From contig OZ020489.1 in the NCBI GenBank assembly GCA_963971405.1, positions 4,650,001 through 4,714,000 of the forward strand: DNA of 64,000 nt, written 5' to 3'. Made by a program: the position numbers and the translations under genes. The notes under the pieces are model-generated. The model did no database searches. It was not told the DNA's origin and worked only from the letters and a program-made list of their open reading frames with translations. Numbering within the stretch: position 1 is the first letter of the stretch; each line of letters begins with the position of its first letter. Below, in pieces: positions 30,927 through 43,828 of this stretch. The DNA comes from Psococerastis gibbosa. Its lineage: Eukaryota > Arthropoda > Insecta > Psocodea > Psocidae.

Positions 30927-31291
30927 CCTTATGTATCTCGACTAGACTGCTGTGAATTTTGTAACGTTTTGTACCTTGAATCTCCTCTTAATCCGGGTAT
31001 GTATTTTTTTTTAGGGATTTGCGTTGGAAATTTGAATTTTGACATGTTTCTTTTGATATTCTCTAAGAAGATGTTTGGACTTCAAAAATGAAGGGTGTAG
31101 ACATTGGCAAAAACACCTAAAATTCAGCCCCCCACAATCGATACGTTTTTTTTTTAAGTTGAAGACAATTTCCAAACAAAGTTTTGAAATTGATGGGAAA
31201 TTAAACGATTTAACGATATAAACATTATGTCTGTTGCCTGCATTGTGGCTGTGCAGAAAAATGTGTTCTTTTTTGTATTGAAACTTCAAGC

Positions 31292-31430
31292 TAGAGTTCT
31301 GTCTAAGACAGATGGGACATGCAAGCGCGCTAAAAATATTGCCATTACCATTGATAAAACATACTAGGTGGCCCCAGGATTAAAAAAAATATTTCTGGCG
31401 TGTTCGAATGTCCCTCCCTCATAGATAGAA
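31292..31430. mobile_element. MITE with TIR AGAGTTCT, copy near CPSF6 end
   Basis: Ends CTAGAGTTCTGTCTAAGACA and CTCATAGATAGAACTCAA; inner AGATGGGACATGC and GAATGTCCCTCCC pair. Same family as 4180-4329. Confidence 0.5.
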
Positions 31431-32000
31431 CTCAACATCAGCCCAAAGCGTTGATCTAAACAACGCAAACATATCCTTTCAGAGCCAAAAGAGACTTGGC
31501 ATGGGGCTTTATTCGGGTCTGAAGAAACCATTCTCAACTAGTTTGGTTTAAGATTGACTTATACATGAGATGAATTTCTTACAACTGCTAAATTTACGCC
31601 CGGAGTTGTTCCAAAGAACCATGTTTAAATTTGAATTGTGCGCATTTTGGTGTATAGTTCTTAAGAACTTACTTTGTTTATCTTCGTCTAACAAGTACAT
31701 CCTTTTTTTTCTTTTTTTCTTAATGGTATACAGCGTGGTATATCATACAGTACATCGGCTACTCCGTGTTTTATTATATTATGAATTCATGCAGAAACTA
31801 GAAAATATTGTTTGAAGTTAGTTCTTAAGAAGTTAAACACCTGATATTTAAATAGTTCTAGAAATTAACTAAAACCGAGAAATTCGCGAGATTTTGGTGT
31901 CGCAGTTTGATTGTTTGTTATCACAGAGAAAGTAATTTGTCTGCGCTTATACCAACTGCAAATATTCAAGATTAAACCGCAAGGGCTAATACGATGGGCC

Positions 32001-32372
32001 TCAAAACGGAAGTAACATTTCAAAATAATGGTGCCTAGCACATACAAAATTTTGTCTTATCGCTTGAAAAGTATATAAGGAATACTGTACGGCACTGACA
32101 TCTACCAATACATGGGCGTGCCGTGCAGCATTTCTTACCGAGTCTTTTCCAGCGATGATGGGAACCGCCTTGTCGCAATCTATCGATTGGTTTGCAGCAT
32201 ATCTTTCCACCTTCTCCGTACAGCTCATTCCGCATATTATATCTTTCTTGAGGTCGTCTGCGTATGTCTTCCTTTGCCGGCCTCTAGCTTTGGTGCTTTC
32301 TATTATGGTATCCTTTGGAGGCCCTCTTTGTTTATTATGTGATCTCACCATGATATTTTTGGCATTCTTCAT
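32001..32372 (-). pseudogene. RT C-terminal fragment (RTE/CR1-like)
   Basis: The minus-strand open frame encodes MVRSHNKQRGPPKDTIIEST, KARGRQRKTYADDLKKDI and [20 protein letters not shown]. The 'KxRGRQRKTYxDD' pattern is typical of the extreme C-terminus of RTE/CR1-type reverse transcriptases. The catalytic domain is absent. Confidence 0.6.
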
Positions 32373-32414
32373 CTTCTATGACTCTGCATCTCAATAGCTT
32401 ACAACTTCTTTGTT

Positions 32415-32540
32415 GCTGCTAAGCCTCCGAGATACAATCTTAGAAGTCTACGCAGTTCCACTGAAGATGTCGACCGCAGATGTTGACGAAACGTTTGTAT
32501 CATCCCGGATTCTACTGCTTCGTCACGTAACTCTGGCCCT
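32415..32540. repeat. Dispersed repeat of the GATGAAGCAGTAGAATCC family (inverse)
   Basis: GCTGCTAAGCCTCCGAGATA, AGTTCCACTGAAGATGTCGA, GACGAAACGTTTG and ATCCCGGATTCTACTGCTTC, in the inverse order of 62733-62873. Confidence 0.5.
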
Positions 32541-33436
32541 GAAAGCCTTTGTACTTACAACTTCTTTTTGTCTTGTTCATAAGTACACCATATCTCGCAG
32601 CCATCAAGCAGTATGGGTGTTTCAATTCTCAATGTAAAATTTCTCATAAAATATCCATCGTATCAGGTGTCTTAAACCAGAAGAAAAATTCCTGTACGCT
32701 TCACTGCCACCGAACGGCCACAGTTATTTTCTTAATAACGGTAGCTGAGGATGTCAGGTTGAAGGCCAAAACTGGTCAATTGGTGTTAGCCACAGCGACT
32801 TCCTATGTATCAAAATGTAGAGGAACATTGCCTCCACTTTTCGACATCTCGTTTATGACTCTACGATTAAAATTGTAGGAGAAATTTGACTTGGTGCATT
32901 AAACGAAAAATGTTGGGGCCTATTCCCTCTTAAGCAGTCATTTCCTTTTATTTATGTCGATGACCCTATCATTTTAGGTTTTTTGATGACGTTTACTTTT
33001 GAGGTTGATCGTATTAGCCCTATAGTTACTGCTCAAAGTATTGACTGATTAATTTTTGTTCTGTAAATGTTTCTTTTCTTATTCTTTTAGGTTAGATGAG
33101 GTGTGGGGCTATTAATTTTATATGTATCAAAGTTAGGGGTTCTTTCGCGACTTCACCTAAAATAATCATTGCCTACCTACCGTATTGTAAAAGTTGAGGC
33201 AATAATTTCTTTAATTACACTTGATGCGGAGATTTCCAAATATTTTGTAAACAAAGGATGCCCAGTATTATTGATGAAGTTTACCAATTGATTCCTCGTT
33301 TCTAAGCTGTAAAGATATTATAATGGTCTTATAAAAAATTCGTAAAAGACAAACTTTCTAAAATAGCAGTCTATTTAGCCAATTGATTTCTAGCACTATG
33401 CTATAACATCTGTTGACTCGTTCCCATGGTTATGAA

Positions 33437-33530
33437 TTAATGAATAAACGACTTTATTGTTATACAAATGGCGAACAATAAGACTATAAAGTTTTTTTTT
33501 TCTTCATGTTAACCATAATAAAAATATAAT
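33437..33530 (-). mobile_element. Retroposon tail (CGAACAATAAGACTATAAAG family), copy 2
   Basis: GAATTAATGAATAAACGACT, TTATTGTTATAC, GGCGAACAATAAGACTATAA, colinear with 28012-28110. Confidence 0.5.
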
Positions 33531-34705
33531 ATAATAAAACAATATTTATACGTTAGTTTAAAGAAAGCTTTTTGATATGCTAACTCACAAGCGATAACAA
33601 TCCTGCCTCTAATGAATACTATATTAACCTTATAAATTGTATCAATTTATATTTATGTCGAGCTAACGTCTATTACAATGTCAACAGTAAACAGGTCTGA
33701 GCTTGCCCAATGGCACTTGTAGTCGTTGTGGGTTGATCAATTTTCCAATGACTAGAAATTCATTCGGAAATAATACCTATAATGTCTAAGAACCGATGGG
33801 GTCGTTGGCAGCGCATATTTCAATGGGCTACACTACAAATGGGCCTACTTAAATTAAAAAAAAAAAAAAACTACCATTTGTTGCAGTGCGTATGTGTCGT
33901 GTCGTGTTTTCTTTAGTATTTTATTTATATTATGTGTGGGAAAATGTAAAACTTGTGTTTTCAATGAATTTTTCATATCATTTCAATATTTTTGCAGAAT
34001 TAATTAATTTAGTCAACAATACCCAGTCCTCCTTTGTTTGCAAAATATTTTGGAAGTCCCTGCTTTAAGTCTCGGAAACAAACTCTGATTTAAAATTTAA
34101 TTAATTACAGCTTTAATTATTATTATTATCAAATAACAAAAATTACTTCTTGCCAGTATGGTGATATTTATCCTGGATTGTAACAAAAGCTGTCATTAAT
34201 TATTTAAAATTTGAGCATTTTATTTCCGAGCTTTTTGCTTCTATCCATTAAATTAAGCAACTTTTTAAACTTTTTTTTAAAAACGTTGCATTAATGGTCT
34301 AAAATAAATAACAAGGATATAAATATCCCATTTCGCTATGGATATTATCGGTTTGGTTCGGTAAATTTATTTATTTAACTTAAATACTCCATGGAATAGA
34401 GATCTCATATGAATCCTGCGGAAGCTCCTTAATTATAAATTCTAAAAAAAATATGCATGCAATCTCCTTTTTAAGTGATGAAATTAAATAGAAGATCAAT
34501 CAATGGCATAAGAATTCAATAGTTTGAAACAATAGGTTGGCCTTTGTATTCAACTGCAACTATAATTATTTAACCTTCATTCTTTTATCACCACTTTTAA
34601 CGTTTTTATTTTTTAATAATCTTATTGTTTAGTAATAATACCCCTTTCTATGGCAAATATTGGGAGATTAGTTTAAAAAAAAATATTACGCCTACTATTA
34701 TAAAA

Positions 34706-35622
34706 CAGTGGTTCTCAAACTTTTTTGGAGACGGTGCCCTTTTTTACATGGATTTAGTAAGCGGTGCCCCGAATTCATATTAAGTATTGTACATGTAGGT
34801 CTACTTAAGAACAAATCCTACCGACCCTACCTGTCATAAATACTTGCAACACCTGGTTATCATGAACTTGGGCTTAAGAGTGTACAGCCCGTAGGAAATT
34901 GGCAACCCGAAATTTATTCCTTTTTATTTTTTATTTAATTAACTAAGCATGTTATTAAAGATTTGGCTCATCAAAGTTGTAGAAGACTACTTCATGCATC
35001 ATATAATAAGGTATTTTTAGTTTTCGAATTTTTAGTTTTTTTATAAAATCGCTTTTACGTGAAAAGTTATTGTTTATAAAATATCTGCATGTTTATGACA
35101 CTTAAATGACAAAACCATTTTATTTTAACAAATTTTAATTGGATTTATGAGCCTGTTTTCAGCAGAGGCAGTCCCAGACCTCATAATGGGGGGGGGGGGG
35201 GGTCACTTGTCAGATTTGTGAACAGGGTGTTCCCCCCGGGTAATTTTTTTTGAAAAATAGGGCTGAAACAGTGAGGTTTTACGCATTTTGAGTGCAGTAA
35301 CACTTTGATTTTAGAGGCAAAGAGTATAACTGCTTTCCAAGGGGGGGGGGGGGGGGGTTTGCCCGCAGTGCCGGTCGCTGCGTCTGTCTCAGGTGCTCAG
35401 GTTATCGATATTTGACTTCAGCAATCAGCTTAGTTTTTTACTCGGCACGGTGCCAAATTAACAATAAAAGTAAACTCTGGCGGGAAAATGAAATTGTTTC
35501 ATTTTTAAAAGGAAGGAAAAATACTTCTATATTTTTAAATTGTCGTTTATTTAAGTTTTACCTAATCTTAATTCTAAAATGGAATTAAATTTGTCCCATG
35601 GTGCACAGTTTAAGAACCACTG
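34706..35622. mobile_element. Non-autonomous hAT element with 8-bp target duplication
   Basis: Ends CAGTGGTTCTCAAACTTTTT and TTTAAGAACCACTG, the well-known hAT terminal sequence. Exact 8-bp duplication TTATAAAA at 34698-34705 and 35623-35630. 917 bp with no transposase ORF. Inside are a fragment of the 29449-type palindrome (34955-35030) and G-rich tracts (about 35190 and 35340). Confidence 0.9.
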
Positions 35623-36142
35623 TTATAAAATAACCATATTTTAGCGCAATACTTTTAAAAAAGAAGGTTTGGGTGTATTTTTTACCATCATTGACCTGTT
35701 CAGGTAATTCAAATTTTATGTTGTATTTAGTTCATAAGTCTAGGGGGCATGAATTAGGTAGGTATCTCACGGTACATGCCGAATCGAGAACGGTTTTTAT
35801 AAGGAATTATTTTTAAATATATTGCATGCATACGGGAGGAATACACTAAACAATGTGTTGTAAGGTGATTTTGTGGGTGATTCTTTGTATAAAGACATAT
35901 TTTGTCTCAAATATCGTAAGATAATCCGCCGTGACGCCTGAGAGTCAACGCTCCACCCGTTTTTTTAAAAGTTTCTACATATTATATGTCTATAATGTGA
36001 TCCTCTTTCGCATAGGAAAGTACTTGCTGCCAATCAATCTGAATATTGGGATTTGACGTCATTTCTCTATGGCTACTTGTATAGCCGGCATTTTAGATTT
36101 CTATACGAATTCACTGACCAAGCTCCATAAGATAGCTATTAA

Positions 36143-36312
36143 GGCGGCTATACCACTTGTCAATATTCCGTCATTATATGCATCAATAATGCGTCATATT
36201 ATAACTTAATTTATAATACATAAGTTAAATATCTACATAATAGTCTCCTTAAAACAAAATCATCAATTATTGATGCACAAATGACGGAATATTGACAAGT
36301 GGAATAGCCGCC
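36143..36312. mobile_element. Foldback element GGCGGCTATACCAC
   Basis: Arms GGCGGCTATACCACTTGTCA and TGACAAGTGGAATAGCCGCC with paired ATATTCCGTCATT / AATGACGGAATAT. 170 bp. Confidence 0.65.
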
Positions 36313-36502
36313 GAAGGTAGTATAATTAATAATGACAGAATATTTATTTATTTATAATTTATAATATAGGAAACCACAACGAAACTAAATCAAAATAATA
36401 AATTTCGCTTCCATGAAAATTGTATTCTGGCCTCAAAGCTAACAGCTAATATTGTCTTGTCCCGGTTCACTCAGCATGCGTCCCTATTCCAGCGTTTTCT
36501 AA

Positions 36503-36926
36503 GGTGCCCATTCCACATACGTACAACGTCAATGAAAATTATGAAATTGAAGGGCATTTCAATTTTACTCTATGCCATTGTTAAAATTGATCAATGATCA
36601 ATTGATAATAGAGTAAAATCACCAACAATGAAACAAACAATCTAAAATTAAAAAATGGCATCATGTGATATGACAAGTACAACTATTTTAATTGATTTCT
36701 CTAAAAAGAAAGCATTTCTGTATAAAAATTATAGTAACGATTAAATAATAAGGCGACGAAGAAAACAAATACAATTTCAAGAAACAAATTTCAAAAATTT
36801 GGCGCATACGCTTCTATTGAAAATTGTCAATTTTTGAAAAACATATGGAATGGCCCCCATGAGAAATTGAAATGTTCTTCAATTTCATAATTTTCATTGA
36901 CGTTGTACGTATGTGTAATGGGCGCC
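36503..36926. mobile_element. Foldback element GGTGCCCATTCCAC
   Basis: Arms GGTGCCCATTCCACATACGT and ACGTATGTGTAATGGGCGCC, continuing inward with CAACGTCAATGAAAATTATG and its inverse. 424 bp, no coding capacity. Confidence 0.65.
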
Positions 36927-37259
36927 TTAAGAGAGCCCAAGTTGCCGTTAATTTTTAGGCACAAAAGATTGCATCAACGCCTTCTATTTATAGTTAATAA
37001 AGAGAATTCAAGAAATGAGAAGGTCCGTTAAACAATTGAGAAAAGATAAATTTATGTACAGGTACATCAGTGTATGTTACATATAGGGAATGTTTCGGCA
37101 ATATACTAACACAAAAGACGCATAAATTACCCTTACCTGTATATTTGACTGGTGCCTTCAACTATTTCCTGCTGTTTCCAAATCATGTGATATCATAATA
37201 TAACAAAAATTAGACTAAAGAGATAATAAGAGGTGGTAAATACGTATAAGGATGTCAGG

Positions 37260-37440
37260 ACATGTAGAGTAGTGGTACAGACTTTCGCCCGAATCGTTGT
37301 TGGTTCGAGTCCCACACTTGCTACATTTTCTGGCCAAGCTTCGGAGGGCATGTAAAGCAGGCGGGCCCGGGCTTTCCTAGTTGAGTGTAAGAGTGGGCGT
37401 TATAGCCGTGACTCCGCTAGGTTGGCTTAGTAATAGAACA
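37260..37440 (+). repeat. tRNA-derived SINE, second family, copy 2
   Basis: A-box-like TGTAGAGTAGTGGTACAGA and B-box-like TTGGTTCGAGTCCC, followed by AAGCTTCGGAGGGCATGTAA, CGGGCTTTCCTAGTTGAGTG and CTAGGTTGGCTTAGTAA. The 2778-bp duplication starts inside this element. Confidence 0.65.
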
Positions 37441-37599
37441 AAAAAAGTATTTATTTATTTATTTTATTAATTATCTCATGAAATATCAATCGTAGAAGAT
37501 CAGAAGATAATTTTGATGTATGATATACAGTATGTACAAATTTCCAACGCCATTACTGAATTTGATTTGTACAAAATAAGATTGTTGTGGTAGTCCCGA

Positions 37600-38320
37600 G
37601 AAAGGAGATCGGAGTCCCTACTCCGCGGGACACCAACGCCGCTCGTTTTTCTTGCAAAGTCGAATTTCACAGTAAATAATTACTGTTAATTTAACAAAGG
37701 GTTAGTTGGACTTACATTGCCTGTTGTGATAATAGTCATTAGAGGCATGGGCCTCAAGGTCACCGAACAATTAGGGCAAAGCCCATTTTCAGGGGAAGGG
37801 GCGACGTTTCGGGGGTGGGTGCTACTCCCATCATCTGGCTTAGTCCTGAGAAAGATGCTTCTAATGGCTATTAACACAACAGGCAATGTAAGTCCAACTG
37901 TGTTAAATAGTATTACACCATTGCTATTAAACTTTACAAATAGATTACTTATTGTTAAGCTAGAAAAAAATATTTTAGGCATTAGAAGAAATATTTCCCG
38001 ACATTTTGATACATGATATGTGGCCGTCTCTAGATCCGATTGGCCACAATCGTCAGTATTGATTTGTATAAAATACGTCCGCTAAGGCGTGTACATTAGC
38101 ACAAATCAATTCTGACGATTGTGGTCATTCTGTGCTAGTGACGGTCAATGACGGCCACATACAGTATGAGTAAAAATGTCGGGTAATATTTTTTTTTATG
38201 TCTAAAATCTATTTATCTTTTTTCTAGCTCTGCAATAAATATTTTTTACTATGAAATTCGACTCTACAACAAACGAGTGACGTAGGTGTCCGGCTCCGAT
38301 TGGACCTTAAGAACCAATTG
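37600..38320. mobile_element. Large palindromic element holding two smaller palindromes
   Basis: Outer arms near 37605-37676 and 38254-38316 (AAAGTCGAATTTCACAGTAA paired with TACTATGAAATTCGACTCTA). Inside lie the GTTAGTTGGACTTACATTGC palindrome (37696-37905), also found at 46880-47000 and 61110-61790, and the palindrome at 37998-38181 (TATGTGGCCGTC…GACGGCCACATA). Confidence 0.6.
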
Positions 38321-38571
38321 GAGTTTTTTAAGATTACTTCTCTTTGTCCTGGTATTTTTAACTATCCTATGGTTAGTTAGTTCATGCGATATTTGATTTT
38401 TACACTAATAAGGCTTTTCACCCTTCGATTGTCAGGAGTTAATTTAGGATAATTAACCCTTATTCCTGGATGCTAGTGCTACAGTCATTTATCAGAACGT
38501 TCTTATTGCTACAAAAACCAACGGGGAAATCGACTTATTTAACTGTTCTTATTGAGATTTGTTACAGGCAT

Positions 38572-39091
38572 CTAGTAGGGGTCTTGGTGTTATCGAGTTA
38601 CACCTAGTTAAGTGTGTTACATCAAGCTAAGTTAACACACGTGAAACCCGATAACCAAGCTAACCACCGTGCTATCCTAAACGCACTTCCAAGTTGGTTA
38701 ACAGTGTTATCTAGTTAGAGCTGCGATCGATAGCTCAGGTTTGACTGCCGCCATCTTTGTTTTTGTTGATTGATTAGAAACACGCGTTTAAAATTTTGTT
38801 GTATGGTATTTAAATTTATTTGTATTGTCGATTATGTCACAAGCAATTACCGTAATTACTTACGGTTATAACAACCAAAATGAACAAAAAATATAAACAA
38901 ATGTGGCACTAGAATAGAGTTCTGTCACTTTCTTTAATACCGTGCCACGAACGTCTTGACTACTACCACGTTGTTTACTCTGTTAATTATTTTCGATATA
39001 GCATGATAACTCACTCCCTAGGTCCACTCACGATAGTGTCTTAACTTGGATAGCACATCTAACTCGATAACACTGTGAAGACCCCCTAGTA
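38572..39091. mobile_element. MITE with TIR CTAGTAGGGGTCTTGGTGTT
   Basis: Ends CTAGTAGGGGTCTTGGTGTT, then ATCGAGTTA; the right side reads TAACTCGATAACACTGTGAA and GACCCCCTAGT. About 520 bp, duplicated at 41350-41869. Confidence 0.65.
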
Positions 39092-39095
39092 TTAA

Positions 39096-39300
39096 CCGAA
39101 ATTAGTGGATGTAGAATAACTGGGCTTGGCGGGATTCGAACCCACGATCTACGCCTAACCGGGGCGTCGTCTTAACCGTTGGACCACAAGCCCCGATAAG
39201 AACAGTGGTCCAGCGGTTAAAACGACGCTCTGTTGAGGCGTAGATCCTGGGATCGAATCCCACCAAGCCCAGTTTTCCCATATCCTCTAATTTCGGTATT
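39096..39300. repeat. Palindrome with two head-to-head tRNA-like sequences
   Basis: Left arm holds a minus-strand tRNA-like sequence (39121-39193), right arm a + strand one (about 39206-39272). Flanks CCGAAATTAG and CTAATTTCGG pair. Same family as 2120-2330; duplicated at 41874-42078. Confidence 0.65.
39121..39193 (-). other. tRNA-like sequence (SINE head or tRNA pseudogene)
   Basis: Folds as a cloverleaf by hand: acceptor GGGCTTG/CAAGCCC (7 of 7 pairs), anticodon stem ACGCC/GGCGT with 7-base loop CCGGTTA, T arm GTGGG-TTCGAAT-CCCGC. The D stem is only three pairs. The anticodon would be GGT (Thr), but position 33 is C instead of T, and the copy lies in a repeat, so a functional tRNA is unlikely. 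Confidence 0.45.
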
Positions 39301-39995
39301 ACGTTGAGGTTACCTCTTCAACCAAAGTTAATTTAATGTCAGTGTTATAAACACCATATAATACTGCAATATAATATCTAGTATTACATTTCCCCGCATG
39401 GTTAAAGAGTACCTCATTACTGTAATTACCTAAATGCCCCCAAAAAACTAATAAGTTTCTTTTATCTAATAATAGGTAGTAATATTGAGGAAGTGGAATT
39501 GCGTAACTAAAAGATATTTTTGTGTCTAAATTAAAATGGGCCTTCCACTGATGTCAAATTTTCCGTGGAGAATGTAGTTTCGAAAAAAACTTTCGAAGGT
39601 ATAGACAGTAACCAGGGGCGCCCGCAGAAAATGTTTTATGGGCTGGGGCACATCTACTAATGTATTGGGGGAAGCCACCAATATAAATTATAGCCATATT
39701 GTATGTTATATAGACTTTGTTATAGATATTCATTTTGTGAGATTTTTGTCAGTAAAAATAGTACTCATTCTCATTTATCCATCTTATGTTTTTCACGGCT
39801 ACAAAGTCAAGCTAGTTACCAGTTCCTAACAGCCTCGAGGGAAAAAAATATATTTGTAATAGATTTTTTGTTAATAATAAATTAATCATAGGCCTATTAC
39901 CTTTGATTTATAAAATGTATGTGTTAAATATATAATATATAAAAACTTAGGTAAAACAATCATGGAGAAGACAAATAGTTAAATAGATCTGTTTA

Positions 39996-40059
39996 GGCGG
40001 GGTTTCCACATACGTCAATTGACCGTCAATGGTCAATTGACGTGTGTGGAAACCCCGCC
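39996..40059. mobile_element. Minimal 64-bp foldback element
   Basis: GGCGGGGTTTCCACATACGT followed by its inverse across a tiny loop; TTA on both sides (39993-39995, 40060-40062). Duplicated at 42774-42837. Confidence 0.65.
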
Positions 40060-40101
40060 TTAGTTGAGGTACTTACTGCAGTTTCATTCGATTGTTTTTT
40101 T

Positions 40102-42879
40102 CATTTTCTGGCCAAGCTTCGGAGGGCATGTAAAGCAGGCGGGCCCGGGCTTTCCTAGTTGAGTGTAAGAGTGGGCGTTATAGCCGTGACTCCGCTAGGT
40201 TGGCTTAGTAATAGAACAAAAAAAGTATTTATTTATTTATTTTATTAATTATCTCATGAAATATCAATCGTAGAAGATCAGAAGATAATTTTGATGTATG
40301 ATATACAGTATGTACAAATTTCCAACGCCATTACTGAATTTGATTTGTACAAAATAAGATTGTTGTGGTAGTCCCGAGAAAGGAGATCGGAGTCCCTACT
40401 CCGCGGGACACCAACGCCGCTCGTTTTTCTTGCAAAGTCGAATTTCACAGTAAATAATTACTGTTAATTTAACAAAGGGTTAGTTGGACTTACATTGCCT
40501 GTTGTGATAATAGTCATTAGAGGCATGGGCCTCAAGGTCACCGAACAATTAGGGCAAAGCCCATTTTCAGGGGAAGGGGCGACGTTTCGGGGGTGGGTGC
40601 TACTCCCATCATCTGGCTTAGTCCTGAGAAAGATGCTTCTAATGGCTATTAACACAACAGGCAATGTAAGTCCAACTGTGTTAAATAGTATTACACCATT
40701 GCTATTAAACTTTACAAATAGATTACTTATTGTTAAGGTAGAAAAAAATATTTTAGGCATTAGAAGAAATATTTCCCGACATTTTGATACATGATATGTG
40801 GCCGTCTCTAGATCCGATTGGCCACAATCGTCAGTATTGATTTGTATAAAATACGTCCGCTAAGGCGTGTACATTAGCACAAATCAATTCTGACGATTGT
40901 GGTCATTCTGTGCTAGTGACGGTCAATGACGGCCACATACAGTATGAGTAAAAATGTCGGGTAATATTTTTTTTTATGTCTAAAATCTATTTATCTTTTT
41001 TCTAGCTCTGCAATAAATATTTTTTACTATGAAATTCGACTCTACAACAAACGAGTGACGTAGGTGTCCGGCTCCGATTGGACCTTAAGAACCAATTGGA
41101 GTTTTTTAAGATTACTTCTCTTTGTCCTGGTATTTTTAACTATCCTATGGTTAGTTAGTTCATGCGATATTTGATTTTTACACTAATAAGGCTTTTCACC
41201 CTTCGATTGTCAGGAGTTAATTTAGGATAATTAACCCTTATTCCTGGATGCTAGTGCTACAGTCATTTATCAGAACGTTCTTATTGCTACAAAAACCAAC
41301 GGGGAAATCGACTTATTTAACTGTTCTTATTGAGATTTGTTACAGGCATCTAGTAGGGGTCTTGGTGTTATCGAGTTACACCTAGTTAAGTGTGTTACAT
41401 CAAGCTAAGTTAACACACGTGAAACCCGATAACCAAGCTAACCACCGTGCTATCCTAAACGCACTTCCAAGTTGGTTAACAGTGTTATCTAGTTAGAGCT
41501 GCGATCGATAGCTCAGGTTTGACTGCCGCCATCTTTGTTTTTGTTGATTGATTAGAAACACGCGTTTAAAATTTTGTTGTATGGTATTTAAATTTATTTG
41601 TATTGTCGATTATGTCACAAGCAATTACCGTAATTACTTACGGTTATAACAACCAAAATGAACAAAAAATATAAACAAATGTGGCACTAGAATAGAGTTC
41701 TGTCACTTTCTTTAATACCGTGCCACGAACGTCTTGACTACTACCACGTTGTTTACTCTGTTAATTATTTTCGATATAGCATGATAACTCACTCCCTAGG
41801 TCCACTCACGATAGTGTCTTAACTTGGATAGCACATCTAACTCGATAACACTGTGAAGACCCCCTAGTATTAACCGAAATTAGTGGATGTAGAATAACTG
41901 GGCTTGGCGGGATTCGAACCCACGATCTACGCCTAACCGGGGCGTCGTCTTAACCGTTGGACCACAAGCCCCGATAAGAACAGTGGTCCAGCGGTTAAAA
42001 CGACGCTCTGTTGAGGCGTAGATCCTGGGATCGAATCCCACCAAGCCCAGTTTTCCCATATCCTCTAATTTCGGTATTACGTTGAGGTTACCTCTTCAAC
42101 CAAAGTTAATTTAATGTCAGTGTTATAAACACCATATAATACTGCAATATAATATCTAGTATTACATTTCCCCGCATGGTTAAAGAGTACCTCATTACTG
42201 TAATTACCTAAATGCCCCCAAAAAACTAATAAGTTTCTTTTATCTAATAATAGGTAGTAATATTGAGGAAGTGGAATTGCGTAACTAAAAGATATTTTTG
42301 TGTCTAAATTAAAATGGGCCTTCCACTGATGTCAAATTTTCCGTGGAGAATGTAGTTTCGAAAAAAACTTTCGAAGGTATAGACAGTAACCAGGGGCGCC
42401 CGCAGAAAATGTTTTATGGGCTGGGGCACATCTACTAATGTATTGGGGGAAGCCACCAATATAAATTATAGCCATATTGTATGTTATATAGACTTTGTTA
42501 TAGATATTCATTTTGTGAGATTTTTGTCAGTAAAAATAGTACTCATTCTCATTTATCCATCTTATGTTTTTCACGGCTACAAAGTCAAGCTAGTTACCAG
42601 TTCCTAACAGCCTCGAGGGAAAAAAATATATTTGTAATAGATTTTTTGTTAATAATAAATTAATCATAGGCCTATTACCTTTGATTTATAAAATGTATGT
42701 GTTAAATATATAATATATAAAAACTTAGGTAAAACAATCATGGAGAAGACAAATAGTTAAATAGATCTGTTTAGGCGGGGTTTCCACATACGTCAATTGA
42801 CCGTCAATGGTCAATTGACGTGTGTGGAAACCCCGCCTTAGTTGAGGTACTTACTGCAGTTTCATTCGATTGTTTTTTG
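40102..42879 (+). repeat. Tandem duplication, 2778 bp, unit 2
   Basis: Direct repeat of 37324-40101. Its last base abuts unit 1 of the 949-bp duplication. Confidence 0.9.
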
Positions 42880-43828
42880 TGTCTATCATGGCCGTGTCCA
42901 GTAAGGGGTCCGGACCGCCCCCCCCCCCCCGCCCCAAATAATTTTTATGTGTAAGCCTGTAGTTTGAAGAATTGGAATAAATATATTTGAGTTTCAACAC
43001 TGGATAGAATCGACTTTCATTAATAAATTACGTAAACAATTTTTTGCCCCCCCCCCCCTCCGAAATCGAAACCTGGGCACGGCCTTGGTGTCTATTAGCT
43101 TTTTATTTATTCTTCATCGTCCCGGGGTGTGCCCCCTCCCCCCCCCCCCCTGTAAATGACGAAATAAAATTGGGTCGAAGAGCCATTTTATAACATAAGA
43201 TCTCATAGTTTTATTGCTTTTTGGCATGTTAGTTTTTAAGTAATTTACATATTTATATACTTTTGATTGTGATGTAGAGCCATCAAAGGAACTACATGAG
43301 TAAGTACCTAGATATATTGTAGGTCTATACCATATGAAGACTATACGGGAATACCGACCAGGGACCACAAAAGTTAGTTTCGTGAAAAACTAATTTTAAG
43401 ATTTGACCCTGATCATTTTTCCCGTGTATAGATAGGGAAAATTCAAACCCACATAAATAAGCGTTTTTGACCAATTCGACTGAATTAACAGGCCGATTCT
43501 TCATGAATGTTAGTAAAAGCAGCGAAATTAGAAAATCGTTATTCCCGTGTGGTCTTCATATATTATTGTTGTAATAGGTAGGCACTTTTTACTATTTTAA
43601 TCTGGGATACGTATGCGTAAAACTGCACTGCTATTCCTCCAGAGTTGAGGAAGAGATTTTAAAATATCTTGGCATTATTTGACAAAACTGATTTATTTCT
43701 CATAAGCCGCATTGATGAAAGTGGTCGGATAAATAATTCAAAAGAAATTTCGAAGGAATTTTAAATTTCCCCTGCTGAAATTGTGTCACCGTACTTCATA
43801 CTTCAGAAAACTCCGATAAAGTGCATTG
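42880..43828 (+). repeat. Tandem duplication, 949 bp, unit 1
   Basis: Begins with a poly-C foldback element (ATGGCCGTGTCCAGTAAGGG…CTGGGCACGGCCTTG, 42886-43086). Identical to unit 2 where compared, except for one base in a C homopolymer near 43140. Confidence 0.88.

Larger units (their letters stand above)
37324..40101 (+). repeat. Tandem duplication, 2778 bp, unit 1
   Basis: Followed directly by unit 2 (40102-42879). In the parts I compared the copies agree base for base except GTTAAGCTAG (about 37957) against GTTAAGGTAG (about 40735). No gene in the unit. Confidence 0.9.

Noticed and set aside
37686..37982. 98-residue ORF pair at 37686 and 40464 as a conserved gene
   Set aside because: Both copies are in the 2778-bp duplication and within palindromic elements; open on both strands because of the palindrome, no family motif.
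43114..43368. Minus-strand ORFs at 43114 and 44056 as a duplicated gene
   Set aside because: They differ only through a C homopolymer in the 949-bp repeat and encode no recognisable domain.
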